From contig CAXSEF010000073.1 of NCBI GenBank assembly GCA_964236535.1, forward strand, positions 1 to 16,335: 16,335 nt of DNA, read 5' to 3'. The notes under the pieces were generated by a model. That model had not been told where the DNA came from and did no database searches. It saw only the letters and a list, made by a program, of their open reading frames with translations. Source of the stretch: CAXSEF01 sp964236535 (GTDB taxonomy: Bacteria > Pseudomonadota > Alphaproteobacteria > Acetobacterales > Acetobacteraceae). Numbering within the stretch: position 1 is the first letter of the stretch; each line of letters begins with the position of its first letter. Positions 6,650-13,785 of this stretch are shown here, in pieces. The position numbers and the translations under genes are program-made.

Positions 6650-8005
6650 CTAGGACGCGTAGCGGAGCGCCGGTACGTCGGCAACCGCGGGCAGCAGGCC
6701 TTCGACCACAAGGCTGCCGACTGCGTTCTGCCACAGCCACAAGCCATTTTGCTGGCCGACGAAGCTCGCCTCGCCGCCGAGCGCGCCCGTCGGCTGGAAG
6801 CCAGCGGCGAGGCCGATCGCATACAGCCCGGCGAGTGGACGGCCCGCCGCATCCATGATCTGGCAGTCCGCGCCGACCAGCGGTTTGAGCCCGTCGCCAT
6901 GGGCGTGCAGCGCGAGTTCCAGCCCGTCGACATCAAGTACTGGCAGCGCGTGCGGGCGGTAGCCCAGGGCGGGCACGATCACGTCGGCACGGTCAAGCAG
7001 TGCGTGCGCCTCGGCATCCTCGCCATCCCGCAGTCGCTGCAGGCGCAGCCGCGGCTCCGGCGGACGCCTGCCGATGCCCCGCGCGCGCATGACCAGCTCG
7101 CGCGAGTCGAAACGCAGCCCGGCGAAGCGAAACACCCGCCCGCTGATCGGACAGATGTCGTCGGGTCCGAATTCGAAATAACCGTCGGCCTCGGCCTCCG
7201 CGGGTGTCACGTAGAACACCCGCAGCTCGCGGCGGTGCAGGATGGTCAGGGCGCCGCTCCCGAGCGCAGACGGCATGCGGTACAGCAGCGCATGGGCCAC
7301 CGAGACCGCGCTGGTCGATCCGCCCACCACCACGATGCGCGGATCGTCGAGGTCGCGCAGGCGTTCGGCGATCTGGTCGAGGCCGGGCTGGGTGAGCGCG
7401 TCGCCGGATTGCACCAGCTTGTGGTCGTATCGCGGCGAAAGCGGCGCGCCGGCGACACGTTCGGCACCGAGCCGGAACGGCGGCTGATGGCCGCCGGTCG
7501 CCAGCACGACGCTGCGCGACAGGATCTCACGCACCGATCCGCCGCCGGCGTCGGCCTCGTCGCCGGGCTGGGCGACCGGGCGCACACGGACCGCCCAGCC
7601 ACCCGCCCGCTGCTGCACCGACAGTGCCTCGTGCCCGGTCAGCACCTCGCCGCCGCCGTCGCGGATCATCGCCTCGATCGCCTTGCCCATCAGGTCCATG
7701 AGCTCGCCGACCATGGCGAGCGGGATGGCGTGGCCATGCAGCGCGCGGATCCGGCGCACCAACGGCTGGTCGCGCAACGCACCGAGCCGGGAACCCGGAT
7801 CGACATCGATCGAGCTGATGAAGGTCTCCGCGGCGCTGTCAGAGTTGATCGCGTACCGGCCGATCGTGCCGGCGCCGAGCCGCTCGCCGCGCTCGACCAC
7901 GGTGATGCCGTGCTGCACCAGTTCGTCGAACCGTCCGGCCTGTAACGCCGCGATCAGCGGCGAGAGACCGCCGGGACCGCCACCCACGAAAATCGCGTTC
8001 TGCAT
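6650..8005 (-). CDS. FAD/NAD(P)-binding oxidoreductase or flavin monooxygenase-like protein
   Basis: A 451-residue cytosolic flavoprotein with two Rossmann dinucleotide folds. FAD binding is at the N-terminus (VGGGPGGL, 7-14, with acidic residue E38 after the second strand), followed by an ATG-type motif LATGGHQ (168-174). The NAD(P) fold is at VVVGGSTSAVS (225-235), and a late ALGYRPHALPVL segment recalls the ATGY region of N-hydroxylases. The arrangement fits the SidA/IucD/PvdA N-hydroxylase and FAD-NAD(P)-binding superfamily more than disulfide reductases, since no redox CxxC is seen. The substrate is unknown. ATG 8005 has GGAG nine bases and AAGG three bases upstream. It stands alone behind a CRP-type palindrome, with no siderophore genes beside it. 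Confidence 0.75.
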   Translation of the reverse strand: MQNAIFVGGGPGGLSPLIAALQAGRFDELVQHGITVVERGERLGAGTIGRYAINSDSAAETFISSIDVDPGSRLGALRDQPLVRRIRALHGHAIPLAMVGELMDLMGKAIEAMIRDGGGEVLTGHEALSVQQRAGGWAVRVRPVAQPGDEADAGGGSVREILSRSVVLATGGHQPPFRLGAERVAGAPLSPRYDHKLVQSGDALTQPGLDQIAERLRDLDDPRIVVVGGSTSAVSVAHALLYRMPSALGSGALTILHRRELRVFYVTPAEAEADGYFEFGPDDICPISGRVFRFAGLRFDSRELVMRARGIGRRPPEPRLRLQRLRDGEDAEAHALLDRADVIVPALGYRPHALPVLDVDGLELALHAHGDGLKPLVGADCQIMDAAGRPLAGLYAIGLAAGFQPTGALGGEASFVGQQNGLWLWQNAVGSLVVEGLLPAVADVPALRYAS

Positions 8006-8140
8006 CGCCTTGCACTCCGTGTTCCACCGGCAGGGCCACCCTGTCGGGCGGACCGCTCCACAACGCTCTCATCGCCACGATCTGTTCGCTCTTGCGCTTC
8101 CGCAAGCAGCCGCGCCGGCGATCGCATTACCGATCCGGCT

Positions 8141-8156
8141 TGTGACGGGTGTCACA
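8141..8156. promoter_or_regulatory. CRP/FNR-type palindromic operator candidate
   Basis: TGTGACGGGTGTCACA reads TGTGA-N6-TCACA, identical to the classic CRP half-site arrangement; the perfect inverted repeat extends to TGTGAC-N4-GTCACA. It lies about 136 bp upstream of the FAD oxidoreductase start. Family CRP-like regulators in alphaproteobacteria bind related sites. The regulator identity is inference. Confidence 0.5.
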
Positions 8157-8339
8157 TTGCCGGATCGAGATTAACGCTTCCTGCCGTGTGGTGCGGCGTG
8201 GCGCGACAGACGGGCGACTGACGTCTGCCGTCAGATCATCGGACAACCGCGTCTCGTGCAGGCCGGCTCACGCCGCAGTCAGTGCCGGCCACCTGCAACG
8301 AGGCGTCAGGCCAGCCCGTAGACGCCCCGTCACAGCCGC

Positions 8340-8372
8340 CCGGAAGCGACCCCTACGAAACGGGGCTTCCGG
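8340..8372 (-). terminator. Hairpin downstream of the DegT-family aminotransferase
   Basis: CCGGAAGC (8340-8347) pairs with GCTTCCGG (8365-8372), with a possible alternative inner CCCC/GGGG pairing. It begins nine bases past the stop codon. No T-tract follows, so it may act with Rho or as a 3' end stabiliser. Confidence 0.5.
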
Positions 8373-8380
8373 CCTTGTCC

Positions 8381-9568
8381 TCAATCCGCGCAAAAGGCGG
8401 CCGCGCTCAGCAACGCATCGGCGGCGACCCACGCGGGCGGCACAAGTGGCGCCAACTCGCGCACGCGTGTGCAGACAACCGAGACATGCTCGGCGGTCAG
8501 CGGGTCGGACAGCGGAAGCGATACCAGGCGCCCGGCGATCTGCTCGGTCACCGGGAGCGGGCCCATGGTGCAGACTTCACGAAAATAGGGCTGCTCGGCC
8601 AGATGTGGGGAGAAATACATCGCGGCGCCAATGCCATGATGCTTGAGTTCGAGGATGAACGCCTCGCGTGTTCCGGCGTAGGAGTCGGGAAGCAGCACCG
8701 GCATGAACTGGTGGGCCTGTCGCAACCCGGTCATCTTCTGGAAGATCCATCCGGGCAGCAGTCGCTGATACTGCGCCGCAAGCGCCTCGCGATGGGCAAC
8801 AACCCGAGGGAATTCGGCCAGCTTGGCCAGTGCCTGCAACGCAGTGACCTCGCCCATCTTCGAGTTGAGGCCGGGCAGACGGGCGGTCCGCGGCTCGGTG
8901 AAGCCGAAGTTCCCCATCGCGCGCATCGCCGCCAGCGCGTCCGGATCGGCATTGTAGATCACCCCAGCCTCGCCCACCGCGAACGTCTTGGTGGCGTGCA
9001 TCGAGAACACGATGGAATGGCGCGACCTGGCGCCGAAACCATGGCCCTGCGCATCGACTGAGCCCAGGGAGGCGGCGGCGTCGACCACCACCGGGATGCC
9101 GTGCTGTTCGGAAATCCGGTCGTAACGCGCGAGGTCGAGGCAGTTGCCGAACGTGGCATAGGGCACAATCGCCGCGATCTGGTCGGAATAGGCGGCCAGC
9201 AAGGCCGCCTCGGCATCGGCACAAGGCAGCCAAGTCTGCGGATCGATGTCGTAGAGCAGCGGTGTCAGGTTGTTCCACAGCGCGGCGTGCGCGGTGGCAG
9301 CAAAGGTGAAGGATGGCATGAGGACGAAGCGACGCCTGGGCGTTCCGCGTCCGATGGCATGCCGGATCGCCAGCATCAGCCCGATGGTTGCGTTGCAGAC
9401 CGTCAGGCATCCGCCAACACCGCCGAACAGGGTATCGGTCAACTCGTTCTCGAAGCGGGTATTGACCGGCCCGTAGTTGGAGTAGATACCGGAATCGTCG
9501 ATTGCTGCGAGTTCGGCAGTAAGTTCACTAAGGCGACTGGGGCGCGGCTGAAGAAAGGGGATAGTCAT
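8381..9568 (-). CDS. DegT/DnrJ/EryC1/StrS-family PLP-dependent sugar aminotransferase
   Basis: Transfers an amino group, usually from glutamate, to a keto-sugar nucleotide for surface glycan or secondary-metabolite sugars. The 395-residue protein has the fold-type I signature: PLP lysine K194 in SMHATKTFAVGEAG, the cofactor-ring aspartate D163 in VVVDAAASLGS, and N-terminal NYGPVNTRFENEL, resembling the usual GPxVxxFE entry motif. The SMHATK form resembles the VioA/FdtB-like branch making 3- or 4-amino-deoxy sugars; the exact substrate is not readable. ATG 9568 (MTIPFLQ) has GGGA six bases upstream and is chosen over longer in-frame starts, because the residues before it are low-complexity and unlike the family. 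No sugar-nucleotide genes are adjacent, so it is an orphan here. Confidence 0.88.
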   Translation of the reverse strand: MTIPFLQPRPSRLSELTAELAAIDDSGIYSNYGPVNTRFENELTDTLFGGVGGCLTVCNATIGLMLAIRHAIGRGTPRRRFVLMPSFTFAATAHAALWNNLTPLLYDIDPQTWLPCADAEAALLAAYSDQIAAIVPYATFGNCLDLARYDRISEQHGIPVVVDAAASLGSVDAQGHGFGARSRHSIVFSMHATKTFAVGEAGVIYNADPDALAAMRAMGNFGFTEPRTARLPGLNSKMGEVTALQALAKLAEFPRVVAHREALAAQYQRLLPGWIFQKMTGLRQAHQFMPVLLPDSYAGTREAFILELKHHGIGAAMYFSPHLAEQPYFREVCTMGPLPVTEQIAGRLVSLPLSDPLTAEHVSVVCTRVRELAPLVPPAWVAADALLSAAAFCAD

Positions 9569-9643
9569 GATCGTTCCCGCAAACTGGACTTGGCCTGCGC
9601 GATTCAGGCCCTGTGGATCGTCGCAATTTTGGTGACGAACCAG

Positions 9644-9672
9644 ATAATACCACATCCACAACGTCTGAGCAA
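9644..9672 (-). promoter_or_regulatory. Probable promoter of the DegT-family gene
   Basis: On the minus strand TTGCTC (9672-9667) is followed after 17 bases by TATTAT (9649-9644), close to the housekeeping consensus and in a patch clearly richer in A/T than its surroundings. Transcription would start near 9637, leaving a leader of about 70 nt before ATG 9568. Confidence 0.55.
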
Positions 9673-9961
9673 TCGAGCAGTATCTCGCGGCACGACACAC
9701 CACGACTTCGACTGGCAAGTGTGGTAGCCGGGTTACTGTGGCAGACGGTCTACAACACGATTCCCACGGAACGGCAAGGCAAACGCCGACGGCTCTCGCC
9801 CTGGAACAGGAAAGCATATCAGGCCTGAATGCCGCATCTCGATCCGCCGGAACGCGATCGAGACCTCGGGTGACGAAGCCTTCGAAAACCCTTCGCCTGA
9901 ACTGGAGGGCTGCCATAAGCCTGGACTCCGGCCCGTTCCAGGGGCGGAACCCGGACCTTCC

Positions 9962-9994
9962 CTGGTCGGCGACACGGGTCCCAGCGCCGACCAG
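9962..9994 (-). terminator. Terminator-like hairpin after the zinc alcohol dehydrogenase
   Basis: CTGGTCGGCG (9962-9971) and CGCCGACCAG (9985-9994) are exact reverse complements, a 10-bp stem with a 13-nt loop six bases past the stop codon. It lacks a clear T-tract. Position and stem strength support a 3' end role. Confidence 0.6.
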
Positions 9995-10000
9995 CCCGGC

Positions 10001-11173
10001 CTAGTTCGGGTGAAACACCACCTTGACGCAGTTGTCCTTCTTGTCCCGAAATGTCTTGTACAACTCGGGCCCGTCTTCGAGTGTCGTGCTGCGATGGGTG
10101 ATCAGAAAGGTCGGATCGATGCTGCCGTCCTGGATCAGCTTGGCGAGCGGCTCAAGATAGCGCTTCACGTGCGTCTGCCCGCTTTTGAAGGTAAGGCCCT
10201 TCTGCACGACGGCGCCCATGTTGATCGGGATCGGGCCAGCGTAGACGCCAGGGATCGAGACGATGCCGCAAGGGCGTACCGCCTGGATCATCTGCTCCAG
10301 CGCGTAGGGGCGCTGGGTGCTGGTCAGCTTCTCCTGTATGGTGCTGACCAGGTTGAACATGCCGTGCCCGGCGCTGGACTCCATGCCCACGCAGTCGACC
10401 ACGCAGTCCGCCCCCTGGCCATTGCTGATCTCCTTGATGCGCTCCATCACGTCCTCGCGGGTGAAGTCGATGACATCGGTCGCCCCAGCCTTGCGCGCCA
10501 GCTCGATGCGCTCTGGCACGGTGTCGATGGCAATGATGCGGCCCGCACCCTTGATGACGGCGGAGCGGATGGCGAACAGCCCCACCGGACCGGCCCCCCA
10601 GATCGCGACGATCTCGCCGCCCTCGAGGTCGCAGTGGTCGATCGCCTGCCAGCCCGTCGGCAGGATGTCAGTGAGAAACAGCGCGTGCTCGTCGTCCATG
10701 CCTTCGGGAACCAGCATCGGCGCCACGTCGGCCATCGGCACGCGGACGTACTCAGCCTGTCCGCCGGCATAGCCGCCGGTGATGTGCGCGTAGCCGAACA
10801 GCCCCGCCGTCGGATAGCCGAACATCTTGGCCGCCATCTCGCCGTTGCGGTTGGAGCGCAGGCAGCATGACCAGTTGCCCAGCTTGCACATGCGGCACTC
10901 GCCGCAGTTGATGTTGAACGGCACGACCACGCGGTCGCCCTTTTTGAACTTGCTGATCGCCGAACCGGTGTCCACGACCTCGCCCATGAACTCGTGGCCG
11001 AGGATGTCGCCGCTTTCCATGGTCGGCATCTGGCCGTCCATCAGATGCAGGTCGGAACCGCAGATCGCACAGGCAGTCACCTTGATGATGATGTCGCGCG
11101 CGTCCTCGATCGAGGGATCGGGGACAGTGTCGCAGCGGATGTCGCCGACGCCGTGCCAGCAGAGTGCTTTCAT
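10001..11173 (-). CDS. Zinc-dependent alcohol dehydrogenase, formaldehyde-dehydrogenase-like
   Basis: A 390-residue medium-chain dehydrogenase/reductase acting in the cytosol with NAD(P). Catalytic-zinc ligands are C38 in CAICGSD, H60-E61 in LGHEF, and D170 in LFLTDILPTGW. An Asp at that position is the pattern of the glutathione-independent formaldehyde dehydrogenase branch, rather than the Cys of classical alcohol dehydrogenases. The structural-zinc loop is complete (C90, C93, C96, C104 in CGECRMCKLGNWSCC). The cofactor motif is GAGPVG (193-198), followed by D216 in IAIDTVPER, which favours NAD. ATG 11173 has AGGAG six bases upstream. The substrate may be formaldehyde or another small alcohol or aldehyde. 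The SDR-ABM fusion gene lies upstream on the same strand, but 172 bp of palindromic repeat sequence separates them. Confidence 0.9.
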   Translation of the reverse strand: MKALCWHGVGDIRCDTVPDPSIEDARDIIIKVTACAICGSDLHLMDGQMPTMESGDILGHEFMGEVVDTGSAISKFKKGDRVVVPFNINCGECRMCKLGNWSCCLRSNRNGEMAAKMFGYPTAGLFGYAHITGGYAGGQAEYVRVPMADVAPMLVPEGMDDEHALFLTDILPTGWQAIDHCDLEGGEIVAIWGAGPVGLFAIRSAVIKGAGRIIAIDTVPERIELARKAGATDVIDFTREDVMERIKEISNGQGADCVVDCVGMESSAGHGMFNLVSTIQEKLTSTQRPYALEQMIQAVRPCGIVSIPGVYAGPIPINMGAVVQKGLTFKSGQTHVKRYLEPLAKLIQDGSIDPTFLITHRSTTLEDGPELYKTFRDKKDNCVKVVFHPN

Positions 11174-11204
11174 TTCAGGCTCCTGTTTGGTTTGCGATCA
11201 CGCG

Positions 11205-11340
11205 AAACAAGGCCAGGGCTCTGCCCTGGACCCGCTGGTGCCTGAGGCCCCAGACCCACTGATGAAAAGGCGCACCGTGCCGCGATGTGCCTTTCGTGGG
11301 CCAGTCCAGGGGCGGAGCCCGGCCTTGCTGGCTTCGGCAC
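11205..11340. repeat. Inverted pair of dispersed GC-rich repeat units
   Basis: The left unit holds the perfect hairpin CCAGGGC-TCT-GCCCTGG (11213-11229) within AAGGCCAGGGCTCTGCCCTG. The right unit (about 11308-11335) is an imperfect reverse complement, GTCCAGGGGCGGAGCCCGG followed by CCTTG. Together they form a large imperfect inverted repeat around some 75 bp, filling the gap between the SDR-ABM and zinc dehydrogenase genes. Related units occur at 21-50, 3590-3612 and 9935-9960. Confidence 0.6.
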
Positions 11341-11345
11341 GAGGT

Positions 11346-12695
11346 TCAGGCTTGCTTCGCGGTCAGCACGTCGAGCCGGTCGACTTGCGCCGGCTTTGCC
11401 AGCACGGCGTTGGAGCGGCGCATCAGCAGGGCCGCGCCCTTGCCCGCAAGGTGGGCACGACGCGCCGCCTCGCCGGGGAAGGTCTCGAAGATCTCGTACA
11501 CCCCACGGCCAAGGCGGGCGCCGAACCAGGGCCGGGTGCCGGGCTCGGCCTCGACATGGGCGTGGATGCCGCGCATCAGCGCATCCAGCTCGCGCTCCTT
11601 GCCGCGCCGCGCCACCAGGCGGATGTGCAGCGCCTTGGCATTGCGGCTGCTGCCCTTGCTGCCGCCGATCCTGACCGGACGGTGCGATGTCGGGTTCAGC
11701 AGCCGATACAACGCATATCCAACGCCGACCGCACCGGCCGCGGCAGCCATCGGGTGCAGCGTGGCCTCGGTGTAGAGGCTGCTGGTCATCACGTGGCCCT
11801 CGTAGTTGCCGCGCTCCTTCAGGTCGTCGGTGGCCTGGTCAAGGCCGCTCGCGTCGCCGGCCCGCCGGGGCGTGCGGCCACTCGGCGTGCCCGGGATGAC
11901 GAACGCCTCCATCACCTTGTCGACCAGCCCCGGGGCGAGATGTCCGAGCGTGGACATCATCCGCGCTCCGCCACCGGCATACACCTCCTTCTTGGGGGTG
12001 ACGGCGCAGTGCAGGATCGCTCGCGCCACCACCTCGGGAGCGTAGACCGGGGATACATGGTGCGGCTCGGAACCTAGGTTATTCTTCGCATTGGTGGTGA
12101 ACGGGGTGTCGATCTGGCCGGGCTTGACCAGACTCACCGAGATCGGCGCGCCCTCGTCTTCCAGCTCCATGCGCAGCGCCTCGGTAAACCCCTTGATGGC
12201 GTGCTTGGAGGCCGAGTAGATGCCCTGCAACGGCACGGCGCGCTCCGAGACCTCGCTGCCGAGATTGATGATGGCGCCACCGGACTGCCTGAGATACTGC
12301 ACCGCGACGCGCGAGCCATATACCAACCCCCAGAAGTTGGTCTCGAACACCTCACGCATGTCGCCGATTTCGGCGGTTGCGGCACGGCCGTACAGCCCGG
12401 TGCCGGCATTGTTGACCCAGGTGTGGAAACCGCCGAACCGGCGTATCGCCGAGACGGCGATCTGCTGCACCTGATCCTCGTGCCCGACGTCGGCCGTGAC
12501 CGCGAACGCCTCGCCCCCGGCGGCGGTGATCTCGGCCACCAGCGTGTCGAGCGCCCCGCTGCTGCGTGCGGCGAGCACCAGGCGGGCGCCGCGGGCTGCC
12601 GCCATGCGTGCGGTGGCGAGACCGATCCCGGAGGTCGCCCCGGTGATGACGATGGTCTGCTTGGCGAGCGGCTCGAGCGTGACGCGCTTCGGCAT
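11346..12695 (-). CDS. Short-chain dehydrogenase fused to a C-terminal ABM (antibiotic biosynthesis monooxygenase-type) domain
   Basis: A 449-residue two-domain protein. Residues about 10-300 form a classical SDR: cofactor motif TGATSGIG (18-25), NNAG (95-98), and catalytic N120, S147, Y160 and K164 (YSASK), with dinucleotide specificity undecided. The SDR tail ends in SLYTEATLHP and a hydrophobic stretch at about 315-333 (AAAAGAVGVGYALYRLL), a likely membrane helix seen in this SDR group. Residues about 354-449 then resemble a dimeric alpha-beta-barrel ABM/quinol-monooxygenase domain: ALHIRLVARRGKERELDAL, AEPGTRPWFGARL, YEIFETFPGEAARRAHLAG. The two modules are usually separate proteins. ATG 12695 has AGGAG seven bases upstream; the longer upstream frame is arginine-rich and unlike the family. 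Substrate unknown. Confidence 0.85.
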   Translation of the reverse strand: MPKRVTLEPLAKQTIVITGATSGIGLATARMAAARGARLVLAARSSGALDTLVAEITAAGGEAFAVTADVGHEDQVQQIAVSAIRRFGGFHTWVNNAGTGLYGRAATAEIGDMREVFETNFWGLVYGSRVAVQYLRQSGGAIINLGSEVSERAVPLQGIYSASKHAIKGFTEALRMELEDEGAPISVSLVKPGQIDTPFTTNAKNNLGSEPHHVSPVYAPEVVARAILHCAVTPKKEVYAGGGARMMSTLGHLAPGLVDKVMEAFVIPGTPSGRTPRRAGDASGLDQATDDLKERGNYEGHVMTSSLYTEATLHPMAAAAGAVGVGYALYRLLNPTSHRPVRIGGSKGSSRNAKALHIRLVARRGKERELDALMRGIHAHVEAEPGTRPWFGARLGRGVYEIFETFPGEAARRAHLAGKGAALLMRRSNAVLAKPAQVDRLDVLTAKQA

Positions 12696-13326
12696 GAGGC
12701 GGCTCCTGTACGATCGGCCCGGTCGCGGCCCGGCTGCTGCCAGGTCGGCCCGGACATGGACTTGTCGTGAACGTCCGACCACGCGCCCGGATTTGCGCCC
12801 GTTGCGCACGATCCGCCCCGGAGGAAGTCCGAGCCCTTCGCCTGCGACCGACAACCCGCTGCCATAGCTCGGAATTTCCCGGCGCATCCGGCCCGGTCTG
12901 CCGCTTCGGCTGCGCGCACAAAGCCGTCATAGGCGAGTACACTCGTTCGAGGCGCTCGACGGAGACGGGCCAGCCGGAACATCCGGACCGCGAGTCACGC
13001 GCGCCGGCATCGGCATGAAGCCGGCCGCGGCAACGGCCCGCCGACGGCGCCGCGGCACGCAAGGCGGGTCAGGCCCCCTGGACTGCCGGAAGTCCTGGAG
13101 CGCGCAGGATCGAGTCCTGGCCCGGGTGATGCTCAGAGCCGTAATACGACCATCCGACCGGCTGACACCCGGCGTGAACCCGCTCATGACACCAGGCCCT
13201 GCCATGCAGTTGACACGGGTTAGGCAACATTTTGCCATGCCAGTGCGTTTGATCGCTACACCTGGCATAAGCCCGGCGACAAGGCGGCGTACCCTGCGCC
13301 GCGCGAAACATACTTCTGGAGGCACC
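12696..13326. other. Divergent intergenic region between the SDR-ABM and PepSY-like genes
   Basis: This 631 bp gap holds the inverted repeat CGAGT-AC-ACTCG (12934-12945), a TTGACA (13210-13215) without a good -10, and an EcfG-like promoter (13224-13249). Frames running through it are arginine- and proline-rich with no domain signal, so I call no gene. The SDR promoter was not located. Confidence 0.45.
13224..13249 (+). promoter_or_regulatory. EcfG-like (general stress response) promoter candidate
   Basis: GCAAC (13224-13228), 17 bases, then CGTT (13246-13249) matches the alphaproteobacterial EcfG consensus GGAAC-N16-18-CGTT except for one base in the -35 element. It lies about 80 bp before the start of the secreted protein gene and would drive both that gene and the stress-type gene after it. 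Inference from motif and gene content. Confidence 0.4.
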
Positions 13327-13761
13327 ATGAAATCCGCAGCACTCGGTCTTGCCGCAGCGACCCTTCTCGCCGGTATGGCCGGCGCACCCGGCCTGACGTT
13401 CGCCCAGACCACGTCGACGCAGAATACGACAACGCAGAACAAGTCCACCGGGATGGCGACGTCGACCGGCCAGGGCACGGCGATGACGCCGGGAACCCCG
13501 TCGGGCACCGCTGCCGCTTCCGGCAATGACAATCAGGCCGTCGCCACGACGCCCGCCAACGCCATGACCCCGGCCAGCGGCGCCAATTCGTTCAGCCGCG
13601 GCGAGGCGCGCCGTCGGATCGCCGCGCGCGGCTTCACCCAGGTCGCCGGCCTGGCGAAGGACACGAACGGCGTGTGGCGCGGCCAGGCGATGCACGACGG
13701 CGCGACGACCGGGGTGTGGCTTGACTACAAAGGCAACGTCGGCACCGCGGCCCCCAAGTAG
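13327..13761 (+). CDS. Secreted small protein with C-terminal PepSY-like domain
   Basis: A 144-residue exported protein. Residues 1-26 are a textbook signal peptide (KS, then hydrophobic AALGLAAATLLAGMAGAPGL), with cleavage likely after LTFA. Residues about 27-85 are a low-complexity Thr/Ser/Ala/Gln linker (TTSTQNTTTQNKSTG onward), and about 90-140 form a compact domain (FSRGEARRRIAARGFTQVAGL, then GVWRGQAM and GVWLDYKGNV). This helix-strand-strand pattern resembles periplasmic PepSY-like domains common as short proteins in Acetobacteraceae and rhizobia. The function is unknown; a periplasmic or envelope role is inferred. ATG 13327 has GGAGG four bases upstream, and the longer upstream frame does not encode a plausible N-terminus. 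Only 24 bp separate it from the next gene, suggesting an operon. Confidence 0.8.
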   Translation: MKSAALGLAAATLLAGMAGAPGLTFAQTTSTQNTTTQNKSTGMATSTGQGTAMTPGTPSGTAAASGNDNQAVATTPANAMTPASGANSFSRGEARRRIAARGFTQVAGLAKDTNGVWRGQAMHDGATTGVWLDYKGNVGTAAPK

Positions 13762-13785
13762 AACCGGTTTTCAGGGAGACATCTG

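Larger units (their letters stand above)
8006..8380. other. Intergenic region between aminotransferase and FAD oxidoreductase genes
   Basis: This 375 bp spacer holds the CRP-type palindrome (8141-8156) and the hairpin after the aminotransferase gene (8340-8372). No coding frame here shows a domain, and I could not place a convincing -35/-10 pair. Confidence 0.45.
9569..10000. other. Intergenic region between zinc ADH and DegT-family genes
   Basis: This 432 bp gap contains the aminotransferase promoter (9644-9672), a copy of the GC-rich dispersed repeat near 9935-9960 (TTCCAGGGGCGGAACCCGG), and the strong hairpin ending the zinc dehydrogenase (9962-9994). No gene is supported; short frames over 9733-9975 lack domains. 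Confidence 0.45.

Noticed and set aside
6749..7945. A 398-codon plus-strand frame opposite the FAD oxidoreductase
   Set aside because: Low-complexity composition and no motif, against clear dinucleotide-binding folds on the minus strand.
9569..9916. N-terminal extension of the aminotransferase to 9916
   Set aside because: The extra 116 residues are unlike the family and cross the likely promoter; ATG 9568 has a ribosome site and matches the usual N-terminus.
10827..12077. A 416-codon plus-strand frame across the zinc ADH start and the SDR-ABM gene
   Set aside because: It crosses two well-supported minus-strand genes and the repeat-filled gap and has no domain signal.
12696..12887. N-terminal extension of the SDR-ABM protein to 12887
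   Set aside because: The extra 64 residues are arginine-rich; AGGAG precedes ATG 12695 at the right spacing and the SDR fold begins there.
13210..13238. Housekeeping promoter from TTGACA at 13210
   Set aside because: A perfect -35 but no acceptable -10 at 16-18 bases; the EcfG-like pair nearby fits better.
13015..13326. Extension of the secreted protein frame upstream to 13015
   Set aside because: It would bury a clear signal peptide behind basic low-complexity residues and run through the promoter; GGAGG precedes ATG 13327.
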